DNA of 64,000 bases from Rhodosalinus sp046542825 (GTDB lineage: Bacteria; Pseudomonadota; Alphaproteobacteria; Rhodobacterales; Rhodobacteraceae). Below the pieces are notes generated by a model, which ran no database searches, was not told the origin of the DNA, and worked only from the letters and a program-made list of their open reading frames with translations. Positions 47,488-56,558 of the stretch are shown here, piece after piece. Location of the stretch: contig NZ_JBKHAQ010000001.1 of NCBI RefSeq assembly GCF_046542825.1, positions 33,077-97,076 on the forward strand, read 5' to 3'. Numbering within the stretch: position 1 is the first letter of the stretch; each line of letters opens with the position of its first letter. The position numbers and the translations under genes are program-made.

Positions 47488-47793
47488 TCAGAGGTCGCCC
47501 ATCACCTGCCCGTTGAAGCCGTAGACGCGCCGCGCTCCTGCATAGGGGATCAGCGTCACTTCCCGCGTCTGGCCCGGCTCGAAGCGTACGGCGGAGCCGG
47601 CGGCGATGTCGAGACGTTTGCCGCGCGCCGCCGCGCGGTCGAACGCCAGCGCCGGATTCGCCTCGGCGAAGTGATAGTGGCTGCCCACCTGCACCGGCCG
47701 GTCGCCGGTATTGGCGACCTGCAGGCGCGTGACCTCGCGGCCCGCGTTGAGTTCGATCTCGCCCTCGGGCGTCTGCAGCTCTCCGGGGATCAT
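47488..47793 (-). CDS. ureB: Urease beta subunit
   Basis: A 101-residue structural subunit of urease, starting MIPGELQTPEGEIELNAGRE, with the conserved QVGSHYHFAEANPALAFDR region. Its gene follows ureJ by 3 bp. The alpha-subunit gene is displaced by about 1.7 kb. Confidence 0.97.
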   Translation of the reverse strand: MIPGELQTPEGEIELNAGREVTRLQVANTGDRPVQVGSHYHFAEANPALAFDRAAARGKRLDIAAGSAVRFEPGQTREVTLIPYAGARRVYGFNGQVMGDL

Positions 47794-47796
47794 GGC

Positions 47797-48366
47797 TCAG
47801 ACCCCCCTGGCGGGCGCGGCGCCCGCCGCGGCCACCAGCCCGCCGGCCAGGCGCGGGGCCGAGCGCCCGGCGCGCGCCAGCGCGTGGCCCGGCAGCAATC
47901 CGACCCCGTGCAGCGCGGCCGTGGCCAGCGCGAAGCCCGCCAGATAGGGCAGCGCGCCCGCCACCCACATCTCGGTCCCGTGGGCGTGCCCGTGGAACAG
48001 CGCGAAGGCGCCGACCAGCGCGGCACCCGCCGCGACGGGCAGCCGCAGGCCCAGCGCGACGACGAGGCCCAGCACCACGACGGAGGCAAGGATCGCCGGC
48101 TCGACCAGCGGCAGTGCCAGACCGCCCAGCGCCAGCGCGAAACCCAGCACCATCAAGCCCACGAAGGCCGCCGGCACCGCCCAGACCGCGCGCTCGCCCA
48201 GCATTCCGGCCCAGAGGCCCACCGCCACCATGGCCAGCACGTGATCGGCCCCGAAGATCGGGTGGGTCGCCCCGGCCAGGAAGGAATTGTGCTCAAGCGG
48301 TGCGACATGGGCCAGCGCGGGGCCGGCGGCCAGCACCATCGGCACGGCGGCGATCAGGCGTCTCAT
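47797..48366 (-). CDS. ureJ: HupE/UreJ family nickel permease or accessory protein
   Basis: A 189-residue inner-membrane protein with a signal-like first segment, HNSFLAGATHPIFGADHVLAM and the HGHAHGTEM motif, both typical of HupE/UreJ and rich in metal-binding histidines. About six hydrophobic helices follow. Members are thought to import nickel for urease or hydrogenase. It lies between ureA and ureB. Confidence 0.93.
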   Translation of the reverse strand: MRRLIAAVPMVLAAGPALAHVAPLEHNSFLAGATHPIFGADHVLAMVAVGLWAGMLGERAVWAVPAAFVGLMVLGFALALGGLALPLVEPAILASVVVLGLVVALGLRLPVAAGAALVGAFALFHGHAHGTEMWVAGALPYLAGFALATAALHGVGLLPGHALARAGRSAPRLAGGLVAAAGAAPARGV

Positions 48367-48379
48367 CGGCAGTCTCCTC

Positions 48380-48682
48380 TCAGCGGATCGGGTTGTGGAC
48401 GGTGACAAGCTTGGTGCCGTCGGGAAAGGTGGCCTCGACCTGCACCTCGGCGATCATCTCCGGCACGCCCTCCATGCACATCTCGCGGGTGACGACCTGC
48501 GCACCCGCCTCCATCATCTCGGCCACCGACCGGCCGTCGCGCGCGCCCTCGACGACGGCATCGGTGATCAGGGCGATCGCCTCGGGGTGGTTCAGCTTCA
48601 CGCCTCGGGACAGGCGCCGGCGCGCCACCTCGGCCGCCATGGCGACCATCAGCTTGTCCTTCTCGCGGGGGGTCAGCATCAT
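48380..48682 (-). CDS. ureA: Urease gamma subunit
   Basis: A 100-residue structural subunit of urease with the classic N-terminus MMLTPREKDKLMVAMAAEVA and C-terminal TLVTVHNPIR. It lies 4 bp after ureD and 13 bp before ureJ. Confidence 0.98.
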   Translation of the reverse strand: MMLTPREKDKLMVAMAAEVARRRLSRGVKLNHPEAIALITDAVVEGARDGRSVAEMMEAGAQVVTREMCMEGVPEMIAEVQVEATFPDGTKLVTVHNPIR

Positions 48683-48686
48683 CGGG

Positions 48687-49517
48687 TCACAGTCTCCATG
48701 CCTTGGGAAGCGCGCCGCCCGTCAGCCGGTCAAGCACCGGCAGCAGGGTGGCGCGCAGCGCCTGACCGTCGCGCGCCAGAAGCCGCAGGACAAGCAGATC
48801 AGGCGAGAGCAGGCTCGCCCCGCCCGTCGCCGGCAGCAGGGCGCGCACCGGCGCAAGCTCCGCCTCGGCCTCCGGCCCGACCAGCACCAGGCTCGCCATG
48901 GCACCCGCGCCACCGGCCACGCCGGGGCGCGCCAGCGTGGTCGCGATGTCGCCCGCCAGCGTCACGCCGTCGCGGTAGAGCGGCCGCCCCCCGCGCGTTA
49001 CGGCAATCCGGTCGCGAAAGCGGCCGCTGGTGAGCGTTTCGCCCATGGCCCTGCGCCCGAAGATCAGCGGCTCGACCATCAGCAGTCGCGCGCCGGGGGC
49101 AAGGTCGATCTCCAGCCGCCGGTCGAGCGACGCGCCGTCGTAGAGGATCGTTTCCTGCGGCAGCCAGTCGAGACGCGCCTCCGGCCCGGCAGCAAGCCGC
49201 ACCGCCAGTCGCCCGGTCGATCCCGGCGGCGCGCGGTAGGCCCGTTCGCAGGCCTGCGTCGAAAGCGTCAGCGCCGCGCCCGCCTCGGCCCGGGCCTCGA
49301 CCTCGAACCGGTCGCCGCCGGTGATCCCGCCGGCGGTATTGACAAGGATCGCCTCCACCCCCGCGCCCGGCCGGGGACGCGGAAACACCGCGCGCAGCGA
49401 GCCCTGGTGCCGGAACGCGGAGAGCGCGCTGCCACCCCGCGCCGCACGCACGGACAGGCGCACCGCGCCGCGGGCGCGCGGTTGCGCCGGCACCTCCTGC
49501 CTGCGCGCCTCCGACAT
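48687..49517 (-). CDS. ureD: Urease accessory protein UreD
   Basis: Scaffold for nickel insertion that binds apo-urease. The 276-residue protein shows LVNTAGGITGGDRFEVEA, LSTQACERAYR, and LDWLPQETILYDGASLDRR, all diagnostic of UreD. The ATG at 49517 precedes the conserved region; the frame is open to 49853. It is the first gene of the minus-strand urease operon, divergent from an ABC importer. Confidence 0.96.
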   Translation of the reverse strand: MSEARRQEVPAQPRARGAVRLSVRAARGGSALSAFRHQGSLRAVFPRPRPGAGVEAILVNTAGGITGGDRFEVEARAEAGAALTLSTQACERAYRAPPGSTGRLAVRLAAGPEARLDWLPQETILYDGASLDRRLEIDLAPGARLLMVEPLIFGRRAMGETLTSGRFRDRIAVTRGGRPLYRDGVTLAGDIATTLARPGVAGGAGAMASLVLVGPEAEAELAPVRALLPATGGASLLSPDLLVLRLLARDGQALRATLLPVLDRLTGGALPKAWRL

Positions 49518-49719
49518 CGACGCCGTCTGGAGAATCGGCCCCTCCGTTCCTTGCCGCCGCGGATGCGCGGCATCGCGACGGCCGCCCGCGCGGCGCTTGC
49601 CGGCACAGGCGGTCTCCTCGCATTCCGGACGGATCAGAGGCGCCACCCGCGGGCGTGTCCAGCGCAATGACCCCGGGCGCGCTGAAACCGACAGGACTCG
49701 CGCCCGTTTTTGCGCCGAC

Positions 49720-49748
49720 TTGCCCAAAACTTCGGCAACATGTTTGAT
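49720..49748 (+). promoter_or_regulatory. Candidate promoter of the ABC importer, in the 336-bp divergent gap
   Basis: TTGCCC (49720-49725) and TTTGAT (49743-49748), 17 bp apart, each match four of six consensus bases and point toward the importer gene about 105 bp away. The -35 region overlaps an inverted repeat TTGCC-N9-GGCAA, a possible operator. Nothing else was recognised in 49518-49853. Confidence 0.35.
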
Positions 49749-49853
49749 GATGACACCCGCGGCGCGCTGAAGCACGATTCTCTCGTGACGACCCCGCGCC
49801 GGACAAGCGAGTTGGGCGAGAGCCACAGACAGACCAGCAGGAGAGATGCCCAA

Positions 49854-50858
49854 GTGTTCTACCGTGCGATCCTGACCGCCGCTGCCGCCACGCTCGCCGC
49901 GAGCGCCGCCGCGGCACAGACAGAGATGCCCTTCGCCCTCGACTGGAAGTTCGAGGGGCCGGCCGCGCCCTATTTCGTCGCCATCGACAAGGGCTACTTC
50001 GCCGATGCCGGGCTGGAGGTCGAGGTCACCGCCGGGCAGGGCTCGCTCGACGCGATCCCGAAGGTCGCGACCGGCGCCTTCCCGGTGGGCTTTGCCGACA
50101 TCAACAGCCTGATCAAGTTCCTCGACCAGAACCCGGGTGCGCCGGTGACGGCGGTGATGATGGTCTACGACAAGCCGCCCTTCGCGGTGGTGGGCCGCAA
50201 GAGCCAGGGCGTCGAGGCGCCCAAGGATCTCGAAGGCCGCGTGCTGGGCGCGCCGCCGCCCGACGGCGCATGGGCGCAGTTCCCGATCTTCGCCGCCGAG
50301 AACGACCTCGACATGGACGCGATCACCGTGGACCCCGTGGGCTTTCCCACGCGCGAGCCGATGCTGGCCGAGGGCGAGGTGGACGCGGTGACGGGATTTT
50401 CCTTCTCGTCCTTCCTGAACCTAGTGCGCCTCGGCGTTGACGAGGACGACATCTCGACGATCCTGATGGCGGATCATGGCGTGCAACTCTATGGCAACGC
50501 GGTCATCGTGAACACGGCGTTTGCCGAGGAGAACCCCGAACTGGTCTCGGGCTTCCTGTCGGCCGTGGCGCAGGGCTGGACCGATGCCATCGCCGATCCG
50601 GCAGCGGCGATCGAGAGCCTGATCGAGCGCAACCCGGCCGCCGATGCGGATCTCGAACAGCGCCGCCTGCAGCTCGCCATCGACGCCAACGTGGTCACGG
50701 ACTGGACCCGGGCCAACGGCATGGGCATCATCGACCCCGCGCGCATGGCGGAGGCGCTGGAGCAGATCAAGCTCACCTACGAGTTCGAAAATGCCCCGGA
50801 CGCGGCGCTCTACTTCACCGACGCCTACCTGCCCGAGGGCGGCTTCCCGCTGCAATGA
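49854..50858 (+). CDS. ABC importer periplasmic substrate-binding protein (NMT1/THI5-like)
   Basis: A 334-residue exported binding protein of the NMT1/SsuA-like fold. The signal peptide runs to about AAAA-Q, and the mature start is TEMPFALDWKFEGPAAPYFVAIDKGYFADAGLEV. The start is GTG at 49854, preceded by AGGAGAG at 49839-49845. The upstream ATG codons lack such a site or are out of frame. Relatives bind pyrimidine precursors, sulfonates or nitrate. Position between urease and xanthine dehydrogenase suggests a purine or related nitrogen compound. Confidence 0.88.
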   Translation: MFYRAILTAAAATLAASAAAAQTEMPFALDWKFEGPAAPYFVAIDKGYFADAGLEVEVTAGQGSLDAIPKVATGAFPVGFADINSLIKFLDQNPGAPVTAVMMVYDKPPFAVVGRKSQGVEAPKDLEGRVLGAPPPDGAWAQFPIFAAENDLDMDAITVDPVGFPTREPMLAEGEVDAVTGFSFSSFLNLVRLGVDEDDISTILMADHGVQLYGNAVIVNTAFAEENPELVSGFLSAVAQGWTDAIADPAAAIESLIERNPAADADLEQRRLQLAIDANVVTDWTRANGMGIIDPARMAEALEQIKLTYEFENAPDAALYFTDAYLPEGGFPLQ

Positions 50859-50907
50859 CGACCCGCCGCGGGCGGACTCCGCCCGCGGCCAGCGCCCCGG
50901 AGGACGC

Positions 50908-51747
50908 TTGGAAAACCTCATCGATATCCGCGGCGTGTGCCACACCTTCCGCACCCGCACAGGGCCATTGCCCGTCCTCGACGGGCTGGAGGTTGCCGTG
51001 GACGAGGGCGGCTTCACCGCCGTCGTCGGGCCATCCGGCTGCGGCAAGTCCACCCTGACGCGGCTGATCGCCGGCCTTCTGATCCCCGACGCGGGCGAGG
51101 TCCGCGTTCACGGCGAACGCGTCACCGGCCCGCGCGCGAACGTCGGCATGGCCTTCCAGAACCCCGTGCTGCTGGAATGGCGCACGATCCTCAGGAACGT
51201 GCTCCTGCCGCTCGAGATCGTGCCCACGAAGCTGCCGAAGAGGGATCAGGAGGCCCGCGCGCGCCGACTTCTGTCGCTCGTGGGGCTCGAGGGGTTCGAG
51301 GACAAGCGCCCCTCGGAACTCTCGGGGGGGATGCGCCAGCGTGCCTCGCTCTGCCGGGCGCTCATCCACCAGCCGGAGGTGCTGATCCTGGACGAACCCT
51401 TCGGCGCGCTCGACGCCTTCACGCGCGAGGACCTGTGGCAGACCATGCACGAGGTCAAGCGCAACGAGCCTTTTACCGGCGTGCTGATCACCCACGACCT
51501 GCGCGAGGCGATCTTTCTCGCCGACCGGGTGGTCGTCCTGTCGGGGCGGCCTGCGCGCACGCAATACGTCCTCGACGTGCCCGACACCGGCCCGCGCGAC
51601 CTCGACCACCTCTACACCCCCGAGGCGACCGAGATGCTCAACATCCTGCGCCACCAGATCGAGATCGCGCAGGGCCGCGCCGCAGAGGAACCGGCGACCG
51701 CGCATCCCGCCCCGCCCCCCGGCGCGGCCGCCCGCGGCATGCACTGA
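50908..51747 (+). CDS. ABC importer ATP-binding protein
   Basis: A 279-residue ATPase with Walker A GPSGCGKST, signature LSGGMRQRASLCRAL, Walker B VLILDEPFGALD and the H-loop LITHDLREA, the pattern of nitrate/sulfonate/taurine importers. The start is TTG at 50908 with GGAGGA (50899-50904) 3 bp upstream; no ATG fits the family N-terminus (ENLIDIRGVCHTF). The C-terminus has an Ala/Pro-rich tail. Confidence 0.93.
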   Translation: MENLIDIRGVCHTFRTRTGPLPVLDGLEVAVDEGGFTAVVGPSGCGKSTLTRLIAGLLIPDAGEVRVHGERVTGPRANVGMAFQNPVLLEWRTILRNVLLPLEIVPTKLPKRDQEARARRLLSLVGLEGFEDKRPSELSGGMRQRASLCRALIHQPEVLILDEPFGALDAFTREDLWQTMHEVKRNEPFTGVLITHDLREAIFLADRVVVLSGRPARTQYVLDVPDTGPRDLDHLYTPEATEMLNILRHQIEIAQGRAAEEPATAHPAPPPGAAARGMH

Positions 51748-51761
51748 GACAGGAGACCGGG

Positions 51762-52610
51762 TTGACCGACACCACCACCGCGCCCACCCCCGTCACCCGG
51801 CCCGAAGAGGCCGCACGCCCCTCGCTCGGCCGCCGCGTCGCCAGGGCGATGAGCAACCGCGCCGTGCTCGCCCCCGTGATCGCCACCCTCGTGCTGATCG
51901 CGCTCTGGGAGGCGCTCGTCTGGGTCAACGGCTGGCCCGACTACGTCATGGCCTCGCCCTCGGACCTCGTGCCGGCCTACGCGCAGTACTGGGACCGCTT
52001 CATCGTCATGGGCTGGCAGACGCTCTGGCGCACGGTGCTGGGCCTGCTGCTCGCTGTGATCGTGGGCGTGGCGCTCGGCATGGTCATGGGCTTCTCGCGC
52101 ACCATGCGCGACGCGCTCTATCCCCTTCTGGTGGGCTTCAACGCGATCCCCAAGGCGACCGTGGTGCCCATCGTCGCGCTTATGTTCGTGGGCGCACACG
52201 ACTTCAACACCGTGCTCATCGCCTTCATGATCTCCTTCTTCCCGATCGCCGTCTCGGTCTCGATCGGCCTCTCGACGCTCGAGCCCGAGTACCGCGACAT
52301 CCTGCGCAGCCTCGGCGCCTCGCAATCCACAATCTTCTGGAAGATCGCGCTGCCCAAGACGCTGCCGGAGTTCTTCGGCGCGCTGAAGGTCGCCGTGACG
52401 CTCGCCTTCATCGGCACCAACCTGATGGAGATCGTCTCGCCCCACGGCCGCGGGCTGGGCGCGCTCTTCGATTCGGGCAAGACGAATTCCGACTATCCGC
52501 TGATGTTCGCCGTGCTCATCGCGCTCGCGCTGCTCGGCATCCTGCTCTATTATGTCGTCATCGTGCTGGAAAAGACCTTCGCCGGCTGGGCAGATCGCAG
52601 CCCCGGGTGA
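51762..52610 (+). CDS. ABC importer permease
   Basis: A 282-residue BPD-type inner-membrane permease with about six helices. The EAA loop region is EYRDILRSLGASQSTIFWKIALPKTLPEFF. The start is TTG at 51762 with AGGAGA (51751-51756) 5 bp upstream; the next ATG (51849) lacks such a site. A polar Thr/Pro-rich N-terminus precedes the first helix. It completes the importer with the two preceding genes and lies 148 bp before xdhA. Confidence 0.92.
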   Translation: MTDTTTAPTPVTRPEEAARPSLGRRVARAMSNRAVLAPVIATLVLIALWEALVWVNGWPDYVMASPSDLVPAYAQYWDRFIVMGWQTLWRTVLGLLLAVIVGVALGMVMGFSRTMRDALYPLLVGFNAIPKATVVPIVALMFVGAHDFNTVLIAFMISFFPIAVSVSIGLSTLEPEYRDILRSLGASQSTIFWKIALPKTLPEFFGALKVAVTLAFIGTNLMEIVSPHGRGLGALFDSGKTNSDYPLMFAVLIALALLGILLYYVVIVLEKTFAGWADRSPG

Positions 52611-52758
52611 AGGCACCGGGCCCCGCGGCACCCCGCCTCTTGCCAAAGCGGCGGCGGAAATGCAGGATTTCAGGCGGCGCCCGAACTGCCGGCCCCTTCT
52701 ACGCCGCCTCGAAGGGGAGCGCCCCGGCCAACGGGTATCGCGGCGATGCTGACCTGAC

Positions 52759-54198
52759 ATGCGCACAGCCTTCCTGCTCAACGGCACCCCCGTCGAGACA
52801 CGCACCGCTCCGACCGAAACCCTGCTCGACTGGCTGCGCGACGCCCGCGGCCTCACCGGCACCAAGGAGGGCTGCAACGAGGGCGACTGCGGCGCCTGCA
52901 CCGTCGTCGTCACCGACGCAGAGCACGGCGCGCGCGCGCTCAACGCCTGCATCCTTTTCATGCCCCAGCTACACGGTCGCGCGGTGCGCACCGTCGAGGG
53001 CCTGGGCGATGCGGGCGCCCCCCACCCCGCGCAGGACGCCATGGTCGCCCATCACGGCAGCCAGTGCGGCTTCTGCACGCCCGGCATCATGGCCGCCATG
53101 GCCGCCGCGCACGCGCAGGGCCGCACGGACCACACCGATGCGCTCGCAGGCAACCTTTGCCGCTGCACGGGCTACGCGCCGATCCTGAAGGCCGCGCAAG
53201 CCATCGAAACCGCGCCCCGGCCTGCATGGGTCGCGGCCGACCGCGCCGCGCTCGACACCCACCGGTCCTTCCTCTTGCCCGAAATACCCTCGGGGGGTGA
53301 GGCGGCGCAGCCGCCGAGGGGGGCAGACAGCCCCCCTGGCCCCGCCTGCATCCTGCCCGAGAGCTCCGATCAGCTCGCCGCGTGGTACGCCGCGCACCCC
53401 GACGCCACGCTGATCGGCGGCGCCACGGACGTCGGGCTCTGGGTGACGAAGGACCTGCGACGGCTCGGGCCGGTGGCCTTCCTGCACCGCTGCCGCGACC
53501 TGCAGAAGATCGAGGTGGGCGCGCGCGAGATCCGCATCGGCGCCGCCGTCACCCTCGACCGGGTCCGCGCGCTGATGGCAGAGCATCACCCCTCCTTCGC
53601 CGAGCTTCTCCGGCGCTACGGCTCGGCGCAGGTGCGCGCGGCGGCGACACTCGGGGGCAACATCGCCAACGGCTCGCCCATCGGCGACAGCCCGCCGCCG
53701 CTCATCGCGCTGGGCGCCCAGCTTCACCTGCGCCATGCCAGGACCCGGCGCAGCCTGCCGCTCGAGGACTTCTTCCTCGATTACGGCCGGCAGGACCGCG
53801 CGCCCGGCGAATTCGTCGAGGCGGTGACGATCCCGCGGCAGCCCGACCGGCTGCGCGTCTGGAAGGTCTCCAAGCGCTTCGACCAGGACATCTCGGCGGT
53901 CTGCGGCGCCTTCGACCTGACGGTCGAGGACGGCCGCATCGTCGCGGCGCGCATCGCCTTCGGCGGCATGGCCGCCACGCCGAAGCGCGCCCGCGCGGTG
54001 GAGGCCGCGCTCGTCGGCCGCCCTCTCACGTCCGAGGGCGTCGCCGCCGCCGATGCCGCCTGGACGGAGGACTTCCGCCCGATCTCGGACATGCGCGCCT
54101 CGGCGGACTACCGGCTGCAGGTCGCCCGCAACCTGCTCATCCGCTACGCGCTCGACCACGCCGGGGCGCTGACCAGCGTGCTGGAGGTGCGCCCGTGA
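52759..54198 (+). CDS. xdhA: Xanthine dehydrogenase small subunit (Fe-S/FAD)
   Basis: Carries two [2Fe-2S] clusters and FAD in the oxidation of hypoxanthine and xanthine. The 479-residue protein has cluster motifs CNEGDCGACTVV, QCGFCTPGIM and CRCTGYAPI, then the FAD domain (LIGGATDVGLWVTK and AAATLGGNIANGSPIGDSPP). A 76-bp repeat copy (53271-53346) encodes about 25 extra residues (171-196, Gly/Pro-rich) exactly in the linker between the Fe-S and FAD domains, which explains much of the excess length over Rhodobacter XdhA. The stop overlaps the xdhB GTG start. Confidence 0.96.
   Translation: MRTAFLLNGTPVETRTAPTETLLDWLRDARGLTGTKEGCNEGDCGACTVVVTDAEHGARALNACILFMPQLHGRAVRTVEGLGDAGAPHPAQDAMVAHHGSQCGFCTPGIMAAMAAAHAQGRTDHTDALAGNLCRCTGYAPILKAAQAIETAPRPAWVAADRAALDTHRSFLLPEIPSGGEAAQPPRGADSPPGPACILPESSDQLAAWYAAHPDATLIGGATDVGLWVTKDLRRLGPVAFLHRCRDLQKIEVGAREIRIGAAVTLDRVRALMAEHHPSFAELLRRYGSAQVRAAATLGGNIANGSPIGDSPPPLIALGAQLHLRHARTRRSLPLEDFFLDYGRQDRAPGEFVEAVTIPRQPDRLRVWKVSKRFDQDISAVCGAFDLTVEDGRIVAARIAFGGMAATPKRARAVEAALVGRPLTSEGVAAADAAWTEDFRPISDMRASADYRLQVARNLLIRYALDHAGALTSVLEVRP
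53271..53346 (+). repeat. Two-hairpin repeat inserted in frame in xdhA
   Basis: The element contains a head GAAATACCCTCGGGGG, a hairpin GGCGGC-GCA-GCCGCC, and a second hairpin GAGGGGGGC-AGACA-GCCCCCCT. Its first 67 bp match 55343-55409 in the reverse strand at 62 of 67 positions. It keeps the xdhA frame open. Confidence 0.85.
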
Positions 54199-56558
54199 CC
54201 GTCGCGAAGCCCGTGCCCCACGACGCAGCCCACCGCCATGTCGACGGCACCGCGCGCTACGTCGACGACATTCCGGTGCCCGCGGGCACGCTGCACCTGT
54301 GCTTCGGCACGAGCACGGTGGCGAGGGGCCGCGTGACCGCCATGGACCTCGGCCCGGTGCGTGCCGCCGAGGGCGTGGTCGCCGTGCTGTCGGCCGACGA
54401 TCTGCCCTTCGACAGTGACGTGGCCCCCGTCGCCCATGACGAGCCGCTCCTCTCGGACGGCACGGTGCACTACGCCGGTCAGCCCCTCTTTATCGTCGTG
54501 GCCGAGAGCCACCTTCAGGCACGCAAGGCCGCGCGGCTGGGGCAGGTGAGCTACGAAGAGGAGCCCCCGATCCTCACGGTCGAGCAGGCGCTCGCCGCCG
54601 GGTCGCGCTTCGAGGAGGGGCCGCGCGTCTACGGTCGCGGCGACGTGGAGGCCGCGCTCGCCGCCGCGCCGCATTTCACCGAGGGCGAGATCGAGATCGG
54701 CGGGCAGGAGCACTTCTACCTCGAGGGGCAGGCGGCGCTGGCGCTGCCGCAGGAAGGCGGCGACATGATCGTGCACGCCTCGTCCCAGCATCCGACCGAG
54801 ATCCAGCACAAGGTCGCCGACGCGCTCGGCCTGCCGATGCATGCCGTCCGCGTCGAGGTGCGGCGCATGGGCGGCGGCTTTGGCGGCAAGGAGAGCCAGG
54901 GCAACGCGCTTGCGGTGGCCTGCGCACTGGCCGCTCGCGCCACGGGGCGCCCCTGCAAGATGCGCTACGATCGCGACGACGACTTCATCATCACCGGCAA
55001 GCGCCATCCCTTCGTCATCCGCTACCGCGCGGGCCACGACGCCGAAGGCCGTCTGCTGGCGGTGGATTTCGTGCAATACGCGCTCTGCGGCTGGTCGCAG
55101 GACCTGAGCCTCGCGGTTGCGGACCGGGCTATGCTGCACGCCGACAACGCCTATTTCATCCCGGCCGTGCGGATCGAGAGCCACCGGCTGCGCACCAATC
55201 ACCAGTCGCATACCGCCTTCCGCGGCTTCGGCGGGCCGCAGGGCATGGTGGGCATCGAGCGGGTGCTGGATCACGTCGCCCACCGGGTGGGCCGCGACCC
55301 GGTCGCGGTGCGCCGGCTGAATTACTACGCGGAGGCGGAGGAAGGGGGGCCGTCGGCCCCCCTCGGCGGCTTTGCCGCCTCACCCCCCGAGGGTATTTCA
55401 GGCAAGAGGAAGGACCTGCGGGAGCGCCGCGTGACGCCCTACGGGCAGGTCGTGGAGGATTTCATCCTGGGCGCGATGACGGAGCGCCTGCTGGAGACCA
55501 GCGGGTATGCGGCGCGGCGGGCAGCGGTCGCGGCGTGGAATGCGGAAAACACGGTGATCCGGCGGGGGCTTGCCATGACGCCGGTGAAGTTCGGCATCTC
55601 CTTCACGCTGACCCATCTCAACCAGGCGGGTGCGCTGGTGCATGTCTACCAGGACGGCTCGGTCTCTCTGAACCACGGCGGGACCGAGATGGGGCAGGGC
55701 CTGTTCCAGAAGGTGGCGCAGGTGGCCGCCCAGGTCTTCGGCCTGCCGATGGCGGCGGTGCGGATCACCGCGACGGACACGGCCAAGGTGCCCAACACCT
55801 CTGCCACCGCGGCATCCTCCGGGTCGGACCTGAACGGCATGGCGGTGCGGCTGGCCTGCGAGGAGATCGCGGGGCGGATGGCCGGATTCCTTGCCGAGCG
55901 GCATCAGGCGAAGCCCGCCGAGGTGCGGTTTCGCGACGGGCGCGTCGAGGTGGGCGCGGAGAGCTACACCTTCGCCGAGGCGGCGAAGGCCTGCTGGATG
56001 GGGCGCGTGAGCCTGTCGGCCACGGGCTACTACCGCACGCCGGGCATCTCCTGGGACCGGATCAAGGGCGAGGGGCGGCCCTTCTTCTACTTCGCATATG
56101 GTGCGGCGGTGAGCGAGGTGGCCGTGGACACGCTGACCGGCGAATACCGTATCCTGCGTGCCGACATCCTGCACGATGCGGGCGCCAGCCTGAACCCGGC
56201 GATCGACCGCGGGCAGGTCGAGGGCGGCTATGTGCAGGGAGCGGGCTGGCTCACGACGGAGGAGCTCGTCTGGGACGGGGAGGGGCGGCTCCGGACACAT
56301 GCGCCCTCGACCTACAAGATTCCCGCCGCCTCGGATGCGCCTGCCGTGTTCAACGTGGATTTCTGGAAAGGAGAAAACCGGGCGGAGACGATCCATCGCT
56401 CGAAGGCGGTGGGCGAGCCGCCGCTGATGCTTGGGATTTCCGTGCTGATGGCGCTGTCGGACGCTGTGGCGTCCTGCGGGCCGGGCTATCCCGCGCTTGA
56501 CGCCCCTGCCACGCCCGAGCGGGTCCTGGCCGCCATCGCGCGGGTTCGGGCGGGATGA
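54195..56558 (+). CDS. xdhB: Xanthine dehydrogenase large subunit (molybdopterin)
   Basis: Molybdenum-cofactor subunit that hydroxylates purines. The 787-residue protein starts at GTG 54195, overlapping the xdhA stop (GTGA). Family motifs include RRMGGGFGGKESQG and HTAFRGFGGPQGMV (substrate-binding Arg), then GTEMGQGLFQKVAQV. The catalytic Glu is in KAVGEPPLMLG near residue 740. A second copy of the repeat, in opposite orientation (55334-55409), adds Gly/Pro/Ser-rich residues about 380-405 in what should be a surface loop. It is coupled to xdhC by an ATGA overlap. Confidence 0.96.
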   Translation: MTVAKPVPHDAAHRHVDGTARYVDDIPVPAGTLHLCFGTSTVARGRVTAMDLGPVRAAEGVVAVLSADDLPFDSDVAPVAHDEPLLSDGTVHYAGQPLFIVVAESHLQARKAARLGQVSYEEEPPILTVEQALAAGSRFEEGPRVYGRGDVEAALAAAPHFTEGEIEIGGQEHFYLEGQAALALPQEGGDMIVHASSQHPTEIQHKVADALGLPMHAVRVEVRRMGGGFGGKESQGNALAVACALAARATGRPCKMRYDRDDDFIITGKRHPFVIRYRAGHDAEGRLLAVDFVQYALCGWSQDLSLAVADRAMLHADNAYFIPAVRIESHRLRTNHQSHTAFRGFGGPQGMVGIERVLDHVAHRVGRDPVAVRRLNYYAEAEEGGPSAPLGGFAASPPEGISGKRKDLRERRVTPYGQVVEDFILGAMTERLLETSGYAARRAAVAAWNAENTVIRRGLAMTPVKFGISFTLTHLNQAGALVHVYQDGSVSLNHGGTEMGQGLFQKVAQVAAQVFGLPMAAVRITATDTAKVPNTSATAASSGSDLNGMAVRLACEEIAGRMAGFLAERHQAKPAEVRFRDGRVEVGAESYTFAEAAKACWMGRVSLSATGYYRTPGISWDRIKGEGRPFFYFAYGAAVSEVAVDTLTGEYRILRADILHDAGASLNPAIDRGQVEGGYVQGAGWLTTEELVWDGEGRLRTHAPSTYKIPAASDAPAVFNVDFWKGENRAETIHRSKAVGEPPLMLGISVLMALSDAVASCGPGYPALDAPATPERVLAAIARVRAG
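55334..55409 (-). repeat. Two-hairpin repeat inserted in frame in xdhB
   Basis: Reverse-oriented copy of the xdhA element. Read on the minus strand it gives CCTCTTGCC, then GAAATACCCTCGGGGG, hairpin GGCGGC-AAA-GCCGCC, and hairpin GGGGGGCC-GAC-GGCCCCCC. Five mismatches over 67 bp separate it from the xdhA copy. The xdhB frame is preserved. Confidence 0.85.

Noticed and set aside
53271..53346. The Gly/Pro-rich region of XdhA as an ordinary flexible linker
   Set aside because: The DNA is nearly identical to an inverted stretch in xdhB and to an intergenic element, which an ordinary linker would not be.
53382..54194. Upstream extension of XdhB giving 1058 residues
   Set aside because: It is the shadow of xdhA; the GTG at 54195 overlaps the xdhA stop and gives a normal-length protein.
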